From Klebsormidium nitens (Eukaryota; Streptophyta; Klebsormidiophyceae; Klebsormidiales; Klebsormidiaceae): 44,680 bases of DNA. Of this stretch, positions 35,801 through 44,680 are shown piece after piece. How positions within the stretch are numbered: the first letter of the stretch is position 1; each line of letters begins with the position of its first letter. Made by a program: the position numbers and the translations under genes. The stretch covers positions 1 to 44,680 of the forward strand of contig DF237622.1 of assembly GCA_000708835.1 (NCBI GenBank), written 5' to 3'. The notes beneath the pieces were generated by a model. It was not told the DNA's origin. It made no database searches and worked only from the letters and a program-made list of their open reading frames with translations.

Positions 35801-37016
35801 TGTGGCCTGATTTTTTGATTTTCTTGATTTATCGTTTTTGCCCGCAGGCGATCTGGGTCTCCTGGAAGAATAAGGAGGGGAAGCGGCGGGCGACTAAGCT
35901 GAGCATGATGGCCGCACTCTAACGTGAAAAAAACATTTCTCCTTTTCCTTTTCCGGGCGACTAGAAAGATAAGGCCACTCAGGATGTCGCCTTAATCAAG
36001 TGTCTTTGCCTGCAGGCGAGCTGGGTCTCCTGGAAGAGTATGAAGCAGAGCGGCGGGCGGCCAACTTGGGCATGATGGCCGCGCTCGACGGGCTTCAACG
36101 CCTTTTCCACGCCCAATCTGCGCCCGTCGCTCTCGCGCGCAACCTCGGATTGGACCTCGTGCAGTGGTTGACACCTGTCAAGGTGAGCCATGCTAAACTG
36201 GCGTGACGAAAGCATCGTCATTCCTCTTGAGGTTCCAGGCTCTCTTTGGACATCGAGTGTGGCTGCTAAAAGCTTGGAATCTTGCGATTTCAGCGTTGAT
36301 GGCGACTTGCGTGAGCTATACCAGGACAATTGGGTCGCCGGTTCGCAACCTAGGGCTGATACTTGTGTGACGGCTGACGTCTTTCTAGGTGAGCAGAGTC
36401 GATTTGTCATGATTCAAGAGTTTGTAGGGCTGCTGTGACGGGAGCGATTCGCGTGCTTTTTATCGGACGGCAGAGTCGCCTGTTCTGCTCGCCGGCAAAC
36501 TCGGGCTGGCGCTGGCGCATGGCTGGCATCCGTCAAAACAACCAAGATCTGCTGACGTGTGTTTTGCACGTCCGGTTGTGCTGACGCTAACACTAGAAAG
36601 TAGCGGCAGCTTAAGGGACGACACAGGCTACTGGTTCCCCCCTAAAGATCCAGGTCTGTGCTGCGTGGGCCAACGTTGGCCGCCGTTATGTAATGAAATC
36701 CGAGAATGCACGAGGGTTGTGAATTCTTACACGATGAGTTTCGGTTTTCCAACTGGAAGGTGCTTATGAGAAGTTTTTGCAGAGTTCTGTTGTGGATTGC
36801 AATTCGCGGGGAAGACTTGACGAGACACACTGTCAATGTTCCGTAGCATGGGTGCCGCTTGTGGCTTTCCAGTCATGTTAGGCCTTAGCAGCCATAATTA
36901 GCGGACGCAGTGAGTCGAAAGTATCTAATGGGACAAATTGTATTGATCCTGCCCACATGTCTGTCTTGCAGAAACGGATCATGTCGTATGCGATGGGAAT
37001 GGAGCCCGTGCGCTGA
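29838..37016 (+). CDS. COQ6: Ubiquinone biosynthesis flavin monooxygenase COQ6
   Basis: COQ6 is a mitochondrial FAD-dependent monooxygenase that hydroxylates C5 of the ubiquinone ring precursor. Certain exons: 30169-30274, 30563-30706, 31195-31253, 31616-31683, 32377-32614, 33444-33608, 34128-34429, 34912-35027, 36016-36182, 36972-37016. Phases all agree, giving 469 residues plus the N-terminus. The start is unresolved: 29838-29846 (Met-Pro-Gln, then GTGAGC) joins in phase, but is short and tentative. With it the exon at 36016 is exon 10. Visible: RALSTGTG as the end of a presequence, dinucleotide fold DVVVVGGGMVGAALACAL, VSAVTPSSVNLFRDVGAW, DG motif VGADGGRSRVRSLAG, AWQRFLPTGPLALLP, FAD motif [40 protein letters not shown], and C-terminus KRIMSYAMGMEPVR. 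These match plant COQ6 in order. The intron at 35028-36015 holds decayed copies of the next exon. Confidence 0.93.
32880..33054. mobile_element. MITE-like element with 33-base terminal inverted repeats in a COQ6 intron
   Basis: The left end at 32880-32912 is repeated in reverse complement at 33022-33054, with about two mismatches. Each end is itself built of two CATGTTGACTAAG-like units in tandem. The total is 175 bases with no coding capacity and a very G-rich middle. Size and structure fit a non-autonomous DNA transposon; no clear target-site duplication is seen, so a simple fold-back repeat is the alternative. Confidence 0.65.
32925..32960 (+). other. G-quadruplex-prone tract inside the MITE-like element
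   Basis: Runs of three or more G follow one another with short gaps (GGGTAGGG, then GGGGG, GGGG, GGG, GGG) within 36 bases. This satisfies the usual G-quadruplex pattern. A closely related tract lies at 38411-38442. Confidence 0.7.
35446..36015 (+). repeat. Three decayed copies of a COQ6 exon start
   Basis: Copies of the 5' edge of the 36016 exon occur at about 35446, 35678 and 35848. Spacings are 232, 170 and 168 bases. Shared blocks are GCAGGCGA, CTGGGTCTCCTGGAAGA and GCATGATGGCCGC. The copy at 35848 matches the exon for nearly 80 bases but meets an early TAA; the older copies are more diverged. Intronic CTGTCATGT blocks before two of them are also related. Confidence 0.9.
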
Positions 37017-38159
37017 AGCATCTGCTTCTTGGCAAGCTGCTCGGACCTCGACAATTAAACGAATAGACGTGTCGGAAACTCTACTGTAGCATGATTGAGT
37101 TTTTGAAGGGGCTTTGAACTGCATCGCCGAGACACCCGGGAGACACAGCGTGTGGCTCATGCAGTTAAAAAGAGGTGTTCGGCAAAAGCTCGAAGAGAGA
37201 TCAGGCGGATGCGGATCATTTAGTCATATTCCAAGCTGCATACTCGATCGTTCAATCACATTCATTGGACTGCTCTCATGGAAAGTCAACGAGTTGATGC
37301 TGCGATGTCTTGACGCAGTCTCTGGGTGGCCCGTCTCTGAAACATACATTGTAAAGATGACACGACTCTGCCGACGGTCGGCGCTGGCATGCCATCTTCA
37401 ATTATTAGGCATTATTGTCGTCCAGCTCGGTCGATAACATGATCAGGGCCTGGCCGGAAAACATGTTTGGACACTGACATGGATTGATTTGACGCATCAT
37501 GTCGGTTCCAATTGAAATGAAGCCTTGCAATATTGTTCAGCTTGCGTGCTGCAAAGCTGGGTACGCAGCCCATGCACAGTAGTCAGCCTTAACAATACAA
37601 TTGTTGCTTAAAATCAGTACGAGTTGTCATGCTTGAAGCACACGGAACTCAGAGACAGTCCCATATATAACCTTCCGCTCATGCATGCTCTGTCAGTTGC
37701 TGTCACCTTCCACTTTCGTCGTGGGAAAGAGTTGAAAAGGTGACCGCAAATGGAATAGAAATTAAAGTCCCAGGCTCTAGTTGATGCAGCAAGCCCCTGG
37801 CATCCATGGTCGGCAGCTTTTGACTCGGCCCTACGTACAACCAGGCGACTCAGAAGGGCAAATTGAGTTCTGGCCCGCAAAGCTGCGGATCTTCAGCTCG
37901 AGTGTCTTGAGAGCATTCACTGGTTGCATTTTTGGTCACGCAACTGCGCATTGTGCAACTGCACAACTGGCCAGACGGTAAGCTCGGTAACTTCCCGGGG
38001 TGCCAAGGCCTCTGCCAAGGCACTGCCAACGTTCCTCCTAAAGTTATGCACAAAGAGGTCGGGCGCGCTCAGGCGCGCTCATCTTTCCCTACTACTTCTA
38101 AAACATGGCCCCACGGGATTCGAAGGAGTTCGCGCGCTGTCCGCGGACCCTTCGAAGGG

Positions 38160-38167
38160 TTTGGCGC
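38160..38167 (+). promoter_or_regulatory. Canonical E2F site upstream of the 38711 gene
   Basis: TTTGGCGC matches the E2F consensus exactly. It lies about 540 bases before the start codon at 38711, next to the palindrome ACCCTTCGAAGGGT (38147-38160). The surrounding patch is GC-rich, which raises the chance of a random match. Confidence 0.35.
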
Positions 38168-38410
38168 GGCCGCCTCGCGCCCGGCGCGGGCCGCCCACGC
38201 GGGAAGCTCCGACGCGGCTCTTCAACGTACTTCAACCAGCAGAGTACATAACTTTGCTAGTTTTCTGAACTACGTCATCGGTGACATCAGCGCTACCAGT
38301 GGTGGGGTACGGTACCCGTCGGTATGGTTGGTACCGCCAGGTTTCACTGGGTGCGGTGAAGTGCTCGGGGCAAATTCCGGCTACAATGAGGGCAAACCTG
38401 TGATCTTGGT

Positions 38411-38442
38411 GGGGTTAGCTGGGGGGTTAGGGTGGGTAAGGG
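38411..38442 (+). other. G-quadruplex-prone tract with telomere-like TTAGGG
   Basis: Runs GGGG, GGGGGG, GGG, GGG and GGG occur within 32 bases, including GGTTAGGGTGGG. The tract resembles the one at 32925-32960 in both core and order, which suggests a shared repeat. It ends about 270 bases before the next start codon. Confidence 0.7.
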
Positions 38443-38461
38443 TGCGCTCTGGCGGAACGCC

Positions 38462-38515
38462 TTAGGGTTTGTCAAAAACCGGGTTACTGCTCAATATTTA
38501 CCTTTAGGGTTTTAG
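38462..38515 (-). promoter_or_regulatory. Two telo-box motifs
   Basis: The minus strand reads AAACCCTAA at 38462-38470 and AAACCCTAAA at 38503-38512. The telo box (AAACCCTA) is a known plant promoter element of ribosomal-protein and replication-related genes. Both lie 196-250 bases before the 38711 start codon. Confidence 0.45.
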
Positions 38516-38710
38516 TGTGCGTTAGGAGGTTAACCCTGTGTGACATCATCAGTGACGCATATCGTAAGACTAGCAAACTTACGTACCTACGTCACTTCAA
38601 CTTAGTTGTTGCGCTCGTCTCAATCAGGAGCCCGGAAGCGATTCTTGACGCATCGTTTGCGCCTGGCGGCTTTCTAAGCTGCATTCTCAGAGACTCCCTA
38701 AGCTTTGCGG

Positions 38711-40685
38711 ATGGAAATGCTTGGGAAACGTGCATCTCCTGAGGTCGCTTCGACGTCTGATGTGGCCCTTCTTGTGAATTCCTTCACGGAGCTTGAGTTG
38801 AGCAGAGACGGCCGCAAGACCTTGACGGCAGAGGTTTTGAAGACGCTGGACGAGGAAGTGACCTTTCTAGTGCGTTCGTCGGTGTCCCGTGGCAAGTACT
38901 ATGGCTGCTCATGGAGCAAGGCCATGCTGGAAGGTGAGCGCATCATCTGACGAATCACATTAGGGTGCGCGTCGACCGAAAAGCTGCAAAACTTACGCTT
39001 TCCAGACTTCTTAGCCAATCGGATGACTTTTCAGATCCACGTGGTAACCCAAGGTACATACCAGAGGAGTAATATGGCTTGGAAAGTTATCGTACCTCTT
39101 ACCTATCGGTACTACAAAGGCAACACTGGAGGCCAAGTGGGATTTCGGTCGACGCGCAACCTTAGTGACCGCCCGAGTGTTTGTTCTGTACCCACTGGCA
39201 CAAGGTGTTTGCAGCTCAAGACATTACGTCGTACAAATAAGTACTCGAAGATGTTGAGAAAGCAGTCTGTGTTTGCAGCATTAGATCCGTCCGTGTGGCC
39301 CCTGCTGGACGTACACAAGGCGTTTCGAGCAAGTAGGGTGAGTCCGAAAGGTTGCTTATCAGTGCACAGGCTCTTGAGACGTCAACATCAGTGTTTGATA
39401 GAAACAAGGAAGCGTGGAGGTGCCCTCCGCTCAGTGCTCTGCTTTTGCTGTGGCTGAGGCTAGTGTGCTATTGGCCTTTCTAAGATTGTACATGGTATCC
39501 CACACCCTGCTTCTTCATGATAAGGTCAGTGTGCGGCCCAGTGAGTGGAGCCGTCCTCTATGCCTACGATTGGACAGGCGGCACTATCCATCGGGGCTCC
39601 TCAGCAAGTATTCATTGTGACTTGTCGGCTTAGTACGCCTGGACTTGTGTAAATTTCTGCCTTCAGATCAAGCCCATTGCAGAGCAGGGGCAAGAAGCCC
39701 TTCCTCTGACTAGGCGTGTAATTGATGGCGAGTCAAGCAAAGAGGCAAGTCCTTGTCATCCTGAGTGTATGCAACGAACTAGGTTTCAATCGTGGGGTGT
39801 TCGCTTGTATGGCCGGTCAGATATACGTGAGAGAGTGCGGAGGATTGCGTTTGAAGTCCTCAAAAAAGGGACCTTCCACTAAGGCCTACGTTTGTGCAAG
39901 TCATTGCTGTGCAAGTGCCTGATGGCGATCCCCTGATGCATCATGCAACTTCAAGCCTTAAGTGAAGACCGACAAGCACCCAGGCCGCATGGCTTGGAAG
40001 AGACCGGGGAGAAGAGATGGTAGCTTCATTCTCTTCAGGTTCTTGCCAACGTCGTTGTCCTTGCGCCGCTCCTAGCCCTTGACGACGTTGAAATTGCATT
40101 GCTCCATCAAGGAGTCTTGGGAAAGACTCGGGGCAGCCCCATGGGCCCTACAGACTTCATGGAAGCAACAACCTCCCAGCTCATACATGTCGAACTCGTA
40201 GCGAGCGCCCTGAAGGTAAGGTGCCTTCAACAGTCATGCTACATTGCAGCTCTATCGACTTGGCAGGTTGAACCCCTTTGCCGCAAGCCTGAAGATTTTT
40301 CTCTGAGCCCCTCTTCCTATGATTGTTGGTCGCATCATTGTCGGTTGACGCCTTGACAAGCTCGACGGGTCAAGGTTGTGTGCATGGTTATAGTAGCACC
40401 AGATGCTGTTACTTATAAGCATAGCGATGACACCCCTAGCTGGTCAGCCCAGAGGCCCAGAGATGCTCTCTGTGCGAGCACCAAGAGTACGTTGACCGCA
40501 CGTCTGGATAGTCGATCTCAGACTGCTTATGTTAGATGATTCGGAATGAGTTGCACGAGAGACCGGTTGAATTTGAGCGTCATTTCTTGCTGTGGCAGAT
40601 TGAAGGCATGAGAGAAGCCATCGATGTGGTCCTCACATTGAGGGGGGCGTATGCGCCAAAGAAGCGACGTCAAGAGATGTCTTAG
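38711..40685 (+). CDS. Unrecognised 207-residue protein, predicted nuclear
   Basis: I do not recognise this family. The model joins five exons with agreeing phases: 38711-38933, 39279-39337, 39667-39744, 40039-40215 and 40599-40685. Introns are 294-383 bases, typical for this window. The third intron uses a GC donor (GAG then GCAAGT); the others are GT-AG. The protein starts MEMLGKRASPEV, has predicted helical segments such as TLTAEVLKTLDEEVTFLV and VLANVVVLAPLLALDDVEIA, a conserved-looking LDPSVWPLLDVHKAFRASR, and ends IEGMREAIDVVL then APKKRRQEMS, a basic end like a nuclear localisation signal. No membrane segment or signal peptide is clear. Reading through the GC donor would instead end at TAA 39880-39882. 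Upstream telo boxes and an E2F site would suit a proliferation gene, which is an inference only. Confidence 0.6.
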
Positions 40686-41502
40686 AAAAGCATGGGGTAG
40701 TAAGGAGAGCTGGAGGTGAGACAGAGGCAGCACTGTGTGGTGATTTGTGGGAACATAATCATTATTATGTTTGCTCAGCAAAACCGGGTGCCAGAGCTGT
40801 TGTACAATAGCAACCCGGTGCCTGCGACGGTGAGGTCACCGCGATACTCCGCGCCGGTGCCAATGATGAGGATCACGAGTTATGGTTGTATTCATGCTAA
40901 TAACTTCTCTTCATCGGACTTATAACACGATCGTCGAATCCGGCCATGCATTTGCACATGTTTGCTATTTGTTGATGACAGTTCAAAAACTCGTGCAATA
41001 TGATGTGCACGCGGGTGACCAGGGCTGTCACGGCCGGCCGGTCGATCATTGAAGGGAGCGCCTATCAAACCCTGTGAGAGCTGCCACAAAGCATCATATG
41101 ACTAGCTTCATGTGCCGCGTCATTGCTAGAGACGATTGATGCAAGAGGCGATTGCAAGGGAACTTATGCAAAGCCTGGCGTCCAACTCACGTCTGTAGAA
41201 CTTCAGCGGGCCCGACTTGCCTTTCGGATTTAAATCAGAGGCACTCTCGCTTTTCCAGCCGCCGACGTGCCCATGCCTATATTGCAGCGAATCCAAGCAA
41301 GAGTCACAAGTCCCAACTGAAATCAAACCAACACGAGCCTGTCCATGATTCGGCAACATCGGGAATACATTTTCATAAGAGCGGTCAGGCTCAGCTTTTC
41401 TTTGCAGACGTCGGACGACCATGTCAAACCCCAAGCGTATGAAGCAAGAGACCACGTGTTGCATTTGGAAAGGGCCGCAGCTCAATCTGGTTAACGACTG
41501 CG
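40686..41502. other. Gene-free spacer between two convergent genes
   Basis: This stretch must hold the 3' UTRs of the unrecognised gene (+) and TAF7 (-). No frame shows protein similarity. No repeat larger than chance was noticed. Confidence 0.5.
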
Positions 41503-44380
41503 TCATAGGTCCCACGGCATACTCTCTGGCTTCTCCTCTCCTCGGTCGTCCTCCGCCGCAGGCAAGCCCCCGTCTTCTACGCCAAAATCAAACGCATTGT
41601 CATTTAGTTCCGCTCCTTCTAGCCCCGTAAACGAAAACATGCCCCCGTTCCCTTCTAGTCCGTCATCCAGACCGTTGCCTTCGCCGTCTCCCTTGCCTTC
41701 TAATCCAACCCCGACCTCTCGACCAGTTCCCTCCCCTTGCCCACCGTCGAGTATGCCATCCCCTCCTAAGCTTTCCATCAACTCCCGCTCAAAGTCTGCG
41801 TCCGTCGCCTCGGGCTCTTGGCCAGGTGACGTCAGCAAGTCATCGAGCGAGTCACGGTCGGCGTCCAGATCCGCCGCCGCATCCTGGGTTTCGCCTAAAC
41901 CCTTTTCCAAACCCCCCAAACCCGAAGCCGCGACTTCGTCGGCCCCGCCATTGGCCCGCGGACCCTCTACCGCCTGGCTTTCCGGATCGACTCTGACCCG
42001 CTTCGAGTCGCTTTCTAATCCGTCCCCCGACGCCTCTTTATCCTTCTTCTTGTGCTTCTTGCTCTTCTTTTCTTTTAGCTTCTCCTTTTCTCCCGCCTTC
42101 TCTTCGTCCTTCTTTCTCTCTTTGTCCTTCGATTTGTGCTTTTTCTTGCTGCTCTTTTCTCGCTTCCCGTCTTCCTTGTCCTTGTCCCGATCCCTATGCT
42201 TCTTCTTTTTCTTTTTCTTTTTCTTCTTCTGTTCCTCTGCGTCTCCTGCAAGAAACCAAGCGCTCCGTCAGGTTTCGATTTCTCAAACTCTACACAACAA
42301 TCCGGGGACGCAAAAAAGGGCGAGCCCAGTCAAAGTAACTCTTTTACACCGGAATTTCAAATCGATGATCAGTCGAGCTTCTACCAACGCGTTATTGGCC
42401 TACAGACATCCAAACCGCCTACAGATATCCAAACCGCTAACCGCTTGCGCCTCCGTGCTTAGTGAGATGTAACGACTGGACGCCCCCGGGGGGATCGTAT
42501 CCACTCTTTATCGACATCTTCAATAGTCGAGCTTCAACCATTCAATCGGACTTTGAATGCCAACTCAACCTGGGGGCCACTTATGTTACTCTCGCCAATT
42601 TCAACACGCCCAGTAGACGGTCCGAATCCTGAGGAAGGCTCCTCTGACAACAGGTTTCCAACCGTGCAGGCTTTTGGAAACCAGTCCACCCCCTCTTTGT
42701 TAAAGCTCACCGTCCGCGCCTTCTTCCTCCTCCTCTTCGTCTTCCAGCACCTCCTCCACCTCCATGTCTCGCACCCCCCCTCCCTGGAGGATGCGCTCCA
42801 GCTCCTTTTCGACCCGGGCGACTTGCTCCGGCTGGAAAGAGGCGATCATTCGTCAGACCAATACGAGTAACAAACTGTCAATTCTCAATTGTTCAATGTT
42901 TCTGTCAATTCTCAATTGTTCAATGTTTCTTGACCCTAGGGATAATGGTAAGGCAAGCATGCACAGAAGAAGGCAACAACAAAGGACTGGGTGCTTCAGA
43001 CAAGACGTGGTGGTTCAGACACCTTCAGAAAGCCAGGATTGACCTAATCTGCAGAATCGTGGGCCCTGATCTAGGAGAACAATCCAGCCGGTCGCTGTCC
43101 AATCGCCAATTCGTCGCGATATATAACCAGATATATGTTTGGGGACAGTAGACTCCTCAGACAGGGCAACGTGTTTGTAGGTGACTTTTACTTGCTTATC
43201 AGGGCAAGCATGTTAAGCATCCCAAACTGGCAGTATCTGCTCGCTCAAGAGCCGGCCTCAATCTCCCCACTCGTTCAACAAGGAACTTCGTGTGTCCACT
43301 CACATCATATTCAGGCTCACTCCGGAAGCGCTGCCTGCGCGCCTCCCGCATCGGCGGCGTCAAGCCATGGCGGTACTCCGGCCCCTCTGGCTTCTCCGCC
43401 CCCTCCTCTGTGACCAAGATCAACTGCATTACAGATGAGTCTTTCAGAACCGCATTTGTGGCACAGGCCACCGAAGTGCATTCCCGCTGGCTGTCACAAG
43501 AAGAGCTGAAATCATTTGAAGACGCTCTGCTCTTGGAGACATACGAATGAGCCCCCACAGAGTTTTGGCTCTTGCTGTGATGGTTGCATGGCAATGCTGT
43601 TTGAATGTCGATTCAAATCCTGCACAGAGTTGCAGTGAATGCCTGACCTGTCCTATGTCAGCACTCTTGACCAGGTGATTGTCGTCATATGTCTTCCAGG
43701 ACTCCACCACCCCAGGGAGGTCCAGCAGCGAGGCGGGCAGCGTTCGGCCCCCCACCGTGAAAGTGCCAGACCGACCATCCTCTGCAGTCGTTTGAAAAGG
43801 CATGAGAAGATTGGCAGCAAGCGAATGAGAAACAATGTCTCAGTTGGAGTGCCAATTGTCCAGTTGGACTTTGTAAGGTGACTTCACAAACGAGCTTGCT
43901 GAGGGAAGACTTGGCATCAGGTGCCATTATCAGCACTGAAACTCATGTGTAATCAACGATTTCAATTTAGGTTTGAGCCCGGTTTGAGGCTCCGCTCTTG
44001 CGCCAGCTTATGTTCAAATGCTGATAGACCCATGTGATCCTCGAATCAATGCAAATGCAATGCAATCATGTGCATGAATAGTCCCCATCATCAACTTAAA
44101 TGTTTTCTTGTGACACACAAGGTACAACTTTCGAGTAGCCAGCTTGAATAATCTGCTTCACCCATATATCAATCTCCAGAATGCTGGTGTACTCAAAGAA
44201 GCTCACAAACAAGCGCACAAGTCAATATGCACGCGAAGAGTCGCCATATATGCGCTGGTCACCTGAGAAAGCGAGGTCAATTGGAAGGTCAGCAGACGCA
44301 ATCTGCTTGCTGAGGAGCTGGTTCAGCTGCTCCGCAATGTCCTGTGGCACCCGTAGAATGAACTGCTCCTCCACAGCCAT
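41503..44380 (-). CDS. TAF7: Transcription initiation factor TFIID subunit 7 (TAF7)
   Basis: TAF7 is a TFIID subunit that pairs with TAF1 and restrains its activity during RNA polymerase II initiation. Exons on the minus strand: 44380-44263, 43781-43648, 43423-43304, 42831-42711, 42245-41503, with agreeing phases and 411 residues. The TAFII55 domain is clear: MAVEEQFILRVPQDIAEQL, GGRTLPASLLDLPGVVESWK, ADIGQLILV, then YRHGLTPPMREARRQRF, the block typical of this family, and PEQVARVEKELERILQGGG as in plant TAF7. Exon 5 codes a Lys-rich stretch with ten Lys in a row (about 171-180), a region of alternating Lys, Glu and Asp, and a Gly/Asp/Glu-rich acidic tail ending PESMPWDL. The tail is much longer than in Arabidopsis TAF7. 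Confidence 0.93.
42875..42928. repeat. 27-base tandem duplication in TAF7 intron 3
   Basis: CTGTCAATTCTCAATTGTTC and the following AATGTTT occur twice in direct succession (units at 42875 and 42902). The copies are identical, so this is recent. Confidence 0.9.
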
Positions 44381-44680
44381 CGCTGCTGCCTAATTTGCGG
44401 TGCGCATCAACTCCTTCGTCAAGTCTGGTGCACGATTATCTGCCACCCCAACCCCAAAAGCCCGAGCACGCCTAAGCAACAGCACAACACCTGCGGGCTG
44501 CGCCCATCTTTTCCCCATGTACTACTAAAGTCCTAGCTTGCAATGCAAATTCAACGCCAATTTCACTGCTGAAACTTGAAAGCTCGCTGAAAGATGTAGA
44601 CTATTATCGAATAGGCTTAGGTACGATAAAAGTGGTGAATGATTCGATAAGACTCTTCGAATAATAATTTAGACTGTAGG
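44381..44680. other. Upstream region of TAF7, to window edge
   Basis: The 300 bases before the TAF7 start codon should contain its 5' UTR and promoter on the minus strand. No distinct motif was identified and no exon is supported. Confidence 0.4.

Larger units (their letters stand above)
37017..38710. other. Gene-free region upstream of the unrecognised gene
   Basis: Nothing with protein similarity was found. A 177-codon open frame at 37932-38465 crosses a very GC-rich patch (38060-38230) and looks like chance. The region holds the COQ6 3' UTR and, near its right end, promoter-like motifs listed separately. Confidence 0.5.

Noticed and set aside
37932-38465. A 177-codon + strand frame
   Set aside because: Composition changes abruptly along it with local GC, it resembles no protein, and it crosses the G-rich tract; a chance frame in GC-rich DNA is likely.
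41597-42472. A 291-codon Ser/Pro/Phe-rich + strand frame
   Set aside because: It is the reverse of the Lys/Glu/Asp-rich TAF7 exon 5; its composition follows directly from that.
43570-43640. Possible tRNA B-box-like GATTCAAATCC
   Set aside because: No matching A box or acceptor stem; it lies in a TAF7 intron and appears to be chance.
1-44680. Bacterial features: operons, CRISPR, insertion sequences, ribosome binding sites
   Set aside because: All genes are spliced eukaryotic genes; the repeats are exon-derived or short minisatellites.

Overview
The window is nuclear DNA of a photosynthetic eukaryote in the plant (streptophyte) lineage. Genes are broken by many short GT-AG introns (mostly 150-500 bases), and GC is moderate overall but higher in exons. 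The proteins are plant-type: a 27-exon RAD50 of 1315 residues, a plastid-targeted VIPP1 with the C-terminal extension, a plant-type Eyes-absent phosphatase, a plant-type TAF7 and a pentatricopeptide-repeat relic. A charophyte alga (Klebsormidium-like) or early land plant fits best, but the species is an inference. No operons, CRISPR arrays or bacterial insertion sequences were seen.

Layout: 1-1380, nothing supported. 1381-3476 (+), decayed PPR gene. 4676-8651 (-), Eyes-absent (EYA) protein phosphatase, 5 exons. 8652-9441, shared divergent promoter. 9442-24508 (+), RAD50, 27 exons. 24509-25493, gene-free, between convergent genes. 25494-28759 (-), VIPP1/IM30, 3 exons. 28760-30168, divergent 5' region. 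About 29838-37016 (+), COQ6 flavin monooxygenase, 10 certain exons plus a tentative first exon. 37017-38710, gene-free but with G-quadruplex, telo-box and E2F-like motifs. 38711-40685 (+), an unrecognised 5-exon gene of 207 residues. 40686-41502, gene-free. 41503-44380 (-), TAF7, 5 exons.

The genes are housekeeping genes of different compartments: nuclear DNA repair (RAD50, and possibly EYA through chromatin signalling), general transcription (TAF7), thylakoid membrane upkeep (VIPP1) and mitochondrial ubiquinone synthesis (COQ6). They do not form one pathway.

The most unusual signal is structural. At five places an intron holds a row of decayed copies of the intron-3'-end plus the first 35-95 bases of the next exon, usually spaced 130-190 bases apart, always upstream of the intact exon. 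They precede RAD50 exons 16, 17 and 21, COQ6 exon 10 and the PPR exon. RAD50 exon 21 also has the mirror case: copies of its 3' edge and donor region lie downstream. I call these exon-edge stutter arrays. They look like repeated local tandem duplication followed by decay of every copy but one, and they load the introns with decoy splice acceptors.
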